NCBI GenBank assembly: GCA_030272155.1
Contig: CP126195.1
Location: 2,835,001 to 2,899,000 of the forward strand
Length of the DNA: 64,000 bases
Direction of reading: 5' to 3'
Source: Tetradesmus obliquus
Taxonomy: Eukaryota; Chlorophyta; Chlorophyceae; Sphaeropleales; Scenedesmaceae
Part shown: piece by piece, positions 59,066 to 64,000 of the stretch
Layout: every line of letters starts with the position of its first letter
Position numbering within the stretch: the stretch's first letter is position 1
Program-made: the position numbers and the translations under genes
The notes under the pieces: generated by a model
Told to the model about the DNA's origin: nothing
The model's input: the letters and a program-made list of their open reading frames with translations, nothing else
The model's database searches: none

Positions 59066-62000
59066 TCACCTCGCTGCTGCTGTTGCTGGCTGTGCTTGCA
59101 TGACATGCTCGTGCTGCGGCTGCTGCTGCTGCTGCTGCTGCCAGTTGCTCTCGGCATGCCAGAAGCCCCAAGAGCGTGGCGGCACCAGCCGCCGCTTGAC
59201 CTGCGGCAGGCCAGCAGCAGCAGCAGCAGCAGCACCACAAGAGAGCACATGGCTACCATGGAGCAACTGGCAGAGACAGGCGGTGCCTAAATTGTGCTAT
59301 TATGTGGTCGGCCGGATGTGGTCGACTGGTTGTGCCAACACAGATGGAGACAAGGCAGGACCTGCCGAAGCTGCTGTGCTCTGTGCTATGTCCTGCGAGG
59401 CAGACTGCTGCACGCTGAAGACAACAGGTTGCTGCTGACATGTTGCAGCAGCAAGTGGCCGCCGGCGTGTGATGTTGCAGCCCACCTGCACGCTGCTGCG
59501 AGTGATGTCATACACGTTCAGGTCTTCATTGATGATCAGGTCGCCCTACAGCAGCAGCAGCAGAAGCAGTGGTGTAATGCTTGTCGTGCAGTGACAGGAG
59601 TTCAGCAGCAGCAGCAGAAGGTCTGATGAAAAATCCATCACTTGCTGTAGAACCTCCTGCATGGCATTCATCCACATTGTGTGTTGCTCAGACTACCATA
59701 TGGCGTGGCTGCTTTGTGCTAGGTTCTGCTGTTGTGGCTGGCGTGCCATACAGCAGGAGTAGAGCACACTTGTGCGCCAATTGCTGCAGCAGCCGGCAGA
59801 AGGTCACACAAGCCACGGTGACAGCAGCATGGCCTGTTTGAATCAGGTTTCATAGACCTGGTCGCGTACCTTCGGGTAGCCCTGGCGTATGTCTTGGATG
59901 ATGGCTGCCCTGCTGGCTGCGTTGACAGTCAGGTGGTGGGCCACAGCCAGGCGCGGCTGCGCGGCTGCAAAGAGGTGTCCAGCCTGCTGCGGGGTGATGT
60001 GGCTCGTCTGCAAGGCAGACGCATGCAATAGAATAGATGAGCCAAGTTGAGTGGTGCAGGTGTGGCAGCAGCTCAACAGGCACTACGTGCTGCTGGGACA
60101 GCAGACCACCTCATGATTCCGGCGCCAAAGTCGGCAGTGAATACATATACACGGCATCCTCAGGTGATGCTATGCAAGACTGCCCAGTCTACAACACATT
60201 GCGAGATAGCTGGGTTGTGTAGAAATGCAGCCACACTCGCATCGCTCCTGCCGCTCACATTGATCAGCAGCTGGCTCTCAAAGCTGAGGCGTGCCAGGTC
60301 CTCAATGGGCCCCATGTTCTGCATTATGAACACGTCACTGCCAGCAGCCAGCTGAGCCAGCGTGTCGGTGGGCCGCGTATCACCTGAGCAGCGCAGCGGC
60401 GCGTTGAAAAGAAAGTGTTTGAAGTGCAGGGCGGGGCAGGCCCGGTCAGCAAACTGGGGCGACGGGAAAGGACAGCCATGTAAAGCACAGCTTGCAGGCT
60501 GCTGCTGCGACAGCTGCACTCATGAAGATCATTGGATGTACTGCCCGATGAGCTGTCGGCTGAGTAAGTGAAGGACAGCCGCTGCCAGTTGCACTGCTTG
60601 TACTGCCAACTGTACTGCATGTGCCCACAACTGTACTGTCTGTCCTGCTGCGCTGCGCCCCTACCTGAGTAAGTGAAGGACAGCCCCTGCCATTCCAGCC
60701 TGTAGGCCACAGGGCCTCCTGTGCGGTAGTGGTCCACAGGCGTAGCTGTCACCTTGACACCGTTGCGGCTGTACACAACCTGCGGCAGGCACGGCACGCA
60801 GCAGGTATGAGCAACATGTTTCAGCAAGGAGGGCATTGCAGCAGCGAAGTCAAGTACTTCCCCACAAGCAACATCAGGCTAGGAATGACTCAAAATGCTT
60901 TACACCATAAGCGCGCGCTATGCGGTCACCTAAACGCACAGGTACTATTTGTGAGTGCTTTCCACCAGACACTCCATGCAAACAGCTGTGTATGCATGTG
61001 GTACGTGCCTTGCCTTGCCACACCCACCTGGTTCTTAACTCTATAGTCAAACTCATGTGCGATGACCTGCGCAAAAACACCACACGTTGTCAGGCGCTGC
61101 CAGTGTGGCACGATTCCAACACACAACATTGGCGATTAGCTTTGCACAACCCATGTTCAGCACGAGGCCCTAACAAGGGTTAGAAGGTAGTCTGACTGTT
61201 AGAAGCCTGGCCAGAACCCCAGCCTGCTCTGTCCCGGTCTGTTTGTGACATATCTGGCATGCAGCAAGCTGGGGCACTGCAAACCACATAGATTGGCTGG
61301 CAGAGCAGTAGCCTTGGGGGGCCCAACAGTGTCACTGCTCCTGCTGTCTCACTCCTCCTGCAGCCTTAAGGCTGCAGAGTAAGCTAACCCTTTCACCAGT
61401 CTTGCATTTTCTTCGATCTCGATCCTGCTGCAGCCTGCCCTCCTCACCTTGTCACCATCGTCCTTGCGCCCCACAAGGTCGATCCTGCGCCTGGCGTGTG
61501 TGTCCCAGGCCATGAACTGCATCGAACAAATGCAATGGTCTTGCAGTGATAAGGCAGTGCCGCTGCAGGCCAGGATGCGCGGCTGAGATTGGCAGCTAGT
61601 AGCTGGCTGCACTGACAGATGCGCATGAGAGGCCCCCGCAGCTGCCAGACTTCTGATCGCAACCTGACAGATTCTTCTGCCTACTGCCGCATATGATGTT
61701 TCACAGTCAGCAATGCACACACCAAACAAGGCGCACACGTACGTCCAAGCACAGCAGGTCTCTATGTAAGCAAAAGAAGATGTTAACATGGAATTTGCAG
61801 AGGTTTTTTATACGTGCTGCAGTAGTCCAGACCCACGCACCTGTCGCAGCCCCTCGATGGCTGCTGCTGTGCCGTACTGGGGCTGCTCCCCTGAGGGCCC
61901 CCACACCTCCCAGGGCTGCTTGCGGCCAAACATGGCCCCCACATACAGGCTGGCCAGGTCAGCATGGTGGTCGCTGTGCAAGTGCGTGAGGAACACCTGC

Positions 62001-62235
62001 ATTGACAATGCATGCCTTGCAACTCATAATGTCCAATATAGTGCCAGGACCCACATGCAACTACCCCCTCTCAATGCATGCATGGTAAGGCGTGTCAAGG
62101 GGCAGTGGGGCAAGGTCTTGACTTTTTAAGTCATGCTAATGGCATGCAGCTGCACATCGTAATGCTTACGGCGCGCATGGGTGTTGCTGCAGGGGGTTAA
62201 GAAACGGTACATGTTGTTCACATGGACATGGTGGT

Positions 62236-62267
<32 letters not shown>

Positions 62268-62962
62268 GACAGGCATGTGACGAATATCATGTACGCAGGG
62301 CAATGAGCTAGCGCACACCTTGTTCAGCTGTGCCATGGGCACCCCGGTAGCCCACAGGTTGATGTAGGCTCCTGTGCCTAGGTCAAAGATGAACTTGTCT
62401 TGCTGCTTGTTGCCGACCTCCACCAAAAACCCTGAGGCAAGCTGCAGAACCGCAGCAATGCAGCATCGCAACAACAAAAGTAAGCAGCATTGCAGTATGA
62501 CTCGTGTTCTGGTTTGAGTGTGCTGCATGGTTTGCGTGCATGACTGACAGGACTGCTAGCTGTTTGTCATGATGTAGATGTGCTGGTTTGAAGGTTTAGC
62601 AGTGCTGCACCGTGCGCATTGGTGTAAGGCGGCTTTAAAAAGTATCCGTAGCAGCTGTCCAGATGTTCCTGACCATCAGGTGCGTTTCCCACACATCATG
62701 CTGTCCTGATAGACAGACATGTGCCAGCAGGCTGGGCTGGGCTGTTCTGTGCTGTGCTGGCTGTGCTAGATGCTGCACTTGCCTGCTCTTTCCTGACATC
62801 CGGAGAGCCAGACCCGAGAGTAGTGATACGAATGGTGCCCTCAGGTGTGATGGCATTGTCCGAGTAGACCCATGGAGAACCAGCTGCTGCTGCTGCTGAT
62901 GTGTGCAGCAGCAGCAGCAGCAAGCCCGCCAAGCAGGGGACTATCATCGCGGCTATGCCCAT
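59066..62962 (-). CDS. Secreted metallo-beta-lactamase-fold hydrolase (RNase Z/GntH-like subgroup)
   Basis: Exons (5'->3'): 62783-62962, 62319-62441, 61841-61996, 61448-61516, 61028-61066, 60665-60779, 60259-60383, 59870-60007, 59486-59545, 59066-59200; 379 residues, phases agree throughout. A signal peptide (GLLLLLLHTSAAAAAG) is at the N-terminus. Metal-binding landmarks: FLVEVG...FIFDLGTGAYINLWATG, then THLHSDHHADL near residue 106 (HxHxDH), GDTRPTD (metal-bridging Asp), and NTSHITPQQAG with a later AVAHHL. This order is that of MBL-fold proteins annotated as ribonuclease Z-like or GntH-like; substrate unknown, and a secretory location argues against a tRNA substrate. The first intron uses a GC donor (CAG|GCAAGT). 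An echo of the exon 6 donor region lies in the following intron. Confidence 0.88.
60558..60592 (-). repeat. Echo of hydrolase exon 6 3' end
   Basis: Copy of 60664-60698 (TGAGTAAGTGAAGGACAGCC with small changes), downstream of the true donor in transcript direction. In the copy CCTGAGTAAG reads GCTGAGTAAG, altering the donor G. Confidence 0.8.
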
Positions 62963-63632
62963 TGCAGCCTCAAACAGCGTGACAAATCAACTTTCAAGCG
63001 ACACGAGGTTTCGAGCTATCGAACTCTAGTGATCGCGCATTATAAGCAGCCAGTGCCGGTGGAACTGAGCGTTCCAGTTGCAGTTCCACACCCGCCATTC
63101 CATGACATAAACTCGGCAACATACAATCATACGCCTGAATCGGTTTGTAAGCGTTCCTTTTATGCTGCACGATTGAAATCCCTCCAGCATCACCTGCACG
63201 ACCAGCTGGCAAGCAGTCCTGCTGCTGCTGCCGCTGCTGCATGTTTGCAATGCCTTTTTGACTTGAAACTGCACCAAAACCTCACCAGCTGGGGCAATAT
63301 AGCTTGTTTTAGATACTTCTAACTCTAGTCTGAGACAGCAGGGGCTGGTTGTTCAAGATGTGGCAGGACAACGCACTATCAGCATACCTGGTACTCGCAT
63401 TGGGCAACTGGCTAGGAGGAGTAACAAAGGTGGACACGCATCTCACTAACAGACCAGATAAAAATAACAGTTTGGTTGTTCCAACAGGTGTTTGCCACGT
63501 CTGTGCGCGTTACGCAGCAGTCTGTGCATGCCCCGGCGACTGCTGCTGCGGCAGCGGCTGCATGCGCCCATGTGCCCTCACCTGTGGGTGTGCAAAACTG
63601 ACATCCACCTCCCGCCTCACACTTATCATTGC
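62963..63632. promoter_or_regulatory. Divergent intergenic region between hydrolase and TauE-like gene
   Basis: About 670 bases between two opposed start codons. No motif is convincing. A plus-strand open segment at 63358-63440 (MWQDNALSAYLVLALGNW) could be an alternative first exon of the downstream gene. Confidence 0.35.
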
Positions 63633-63717
63633 ATGGCGCAGGGCGTGACTGGCTTTGGCTCTGCCATCCTCAACCTGTGCTGCTGGATTGCTTTTGTGGT
63701 GGCTGGCGTTGACTCAG
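63633..63717 (+). CDS. Probable TauE/SafE-type permease, first exon only
   Basis: From ATG at 63633 the frame reads MAQGVTGFGSAILNLCCWIA then FVVAGVDS and ends at CAG|GCAAGC, a GC-type donor; reading on would hit a TGA within four codons. The G-V-T-G-F-G-S-A motif inside a hydrophobic helix is typical of the first helix of TauE/SafE sulfite/organosulfonate exporter-family proteins. The rest of the gene must lie past the right edge or in 63718-64000, where no exon was recognised. Alternatively the exon starts at the AG at 63641 and has upstream partners. Confidence 0.4.
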
Positions 63718-64000
63718 GCAAGCTGTGAGGCATGCGCAGCAAGACAACAAAGCCCAAAGGCCAACCTCCAGCCACTGCTGCTTACTGTGTGACGTGGCAT
63801 TCATCGCAGTTGTCAGCGTAATACGGCAGCGACTGACTGGAGCATTCACACCACTCATAGCACCATAGTCCCCTGATGACACACATCAGTGTTACATGCG
63901 CGCAGGTGTGTGGAATGGTGGGCTGTGCAGCCTCCTTTGCAGCATGTAGTGCTGCTCTCATTTCCATTATCTCAATGCTCTGCCAGCACACACCTTCACA
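63718..64000. other. Right-edge sequence, presumably intron
   Basis: No exon recognised; consistent with the first intron of the TauE-like gene. Confidence 0.35.

Noticed and set aside
1..64000. tRNA, rRNA or other structured RNA genes
   Set aside because: No cloverleaf with A and B boxes and no rRNA-like sequence was noticed by eye; a tRNAscan-SE/Infernal run would be decisive.

Overview
This is nuclear DNA from a eukaryote, most likely a chlorophyte green alga. Genes are split into 5-14 short exons with GT-AG (a few GC-AG) introns. GC content is moderate to high, and CAG/CTG triplet runs are everywhere, giving poly-Gln, poly-Ala and poly-Ser tracts in proteins. I see no operons, ribosome binding sites or prokaryotic features. 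The clade is inferred from style and protein families (CCX exchanger, plant-type carriers, DHHC enzyme); species is not claimed. Exon models were built by hand by matching family motifs and checking that splice phases agree at every junction. For eight genes the whole frame closes from start to stop.

Layout. 222-5712 (+): a CCX-type cation/Ca2+ exchanger with a very large low-complexity loop. 6741-9688 (+): BUB3, the spindle-checkpoint WD40 protein. 11320-16523 (-) and 17034-19317 (+): a divergent pair of apparently secreted proteins sharing a 510-bp intergenic region; one has a proprotein-convertase P-domain-like N-terminus, the other is an Ala/Gly-rich protein of unknown family. 20878-25839 (+): an FKBP-like protein with an ~800-residue disordered region. 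28430-34830 (-): a DHHC palmitoyltransferase whose N-terminal extension begins with an STI1/ubiquilin-like segment. 35867-42678 (-): CDC40/PRP17 splicing factor. 44463-47723 and 49435-51377 (-): tandem paralogous mitochondrial carriers of equal length (352 aa). The first has a non-autonomous hAT-type transposon (45128-45907) in an intron; the second lies downstream of a seven-copy CACGTG minisatellite. 55473-57908 (-): an unrecognised Gln-rich protein. 59066-62962 (-): a secreted metallo-beta-lactamase-fold hydrolase. 63633 to the right edge (+): the start of a probable TauE/SafE-type permease.

The genes do not form one pathway; this is an ordinary gene-dense stretch. What stands out is structural. 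Nearly every multi-exon gene carries partial copies ('echoes') of its own exon ends, splice site included, in the neighbouring intron or 3' flank, often two or three copies deep. About twenty such cases are listed. In addition many 3' splice sites sit directly after CTG runs. These two patterns are the best candidates for something undescribed. Next come the secreted divergent pair, the STI1-DHHC architecture and the CACGTG array.
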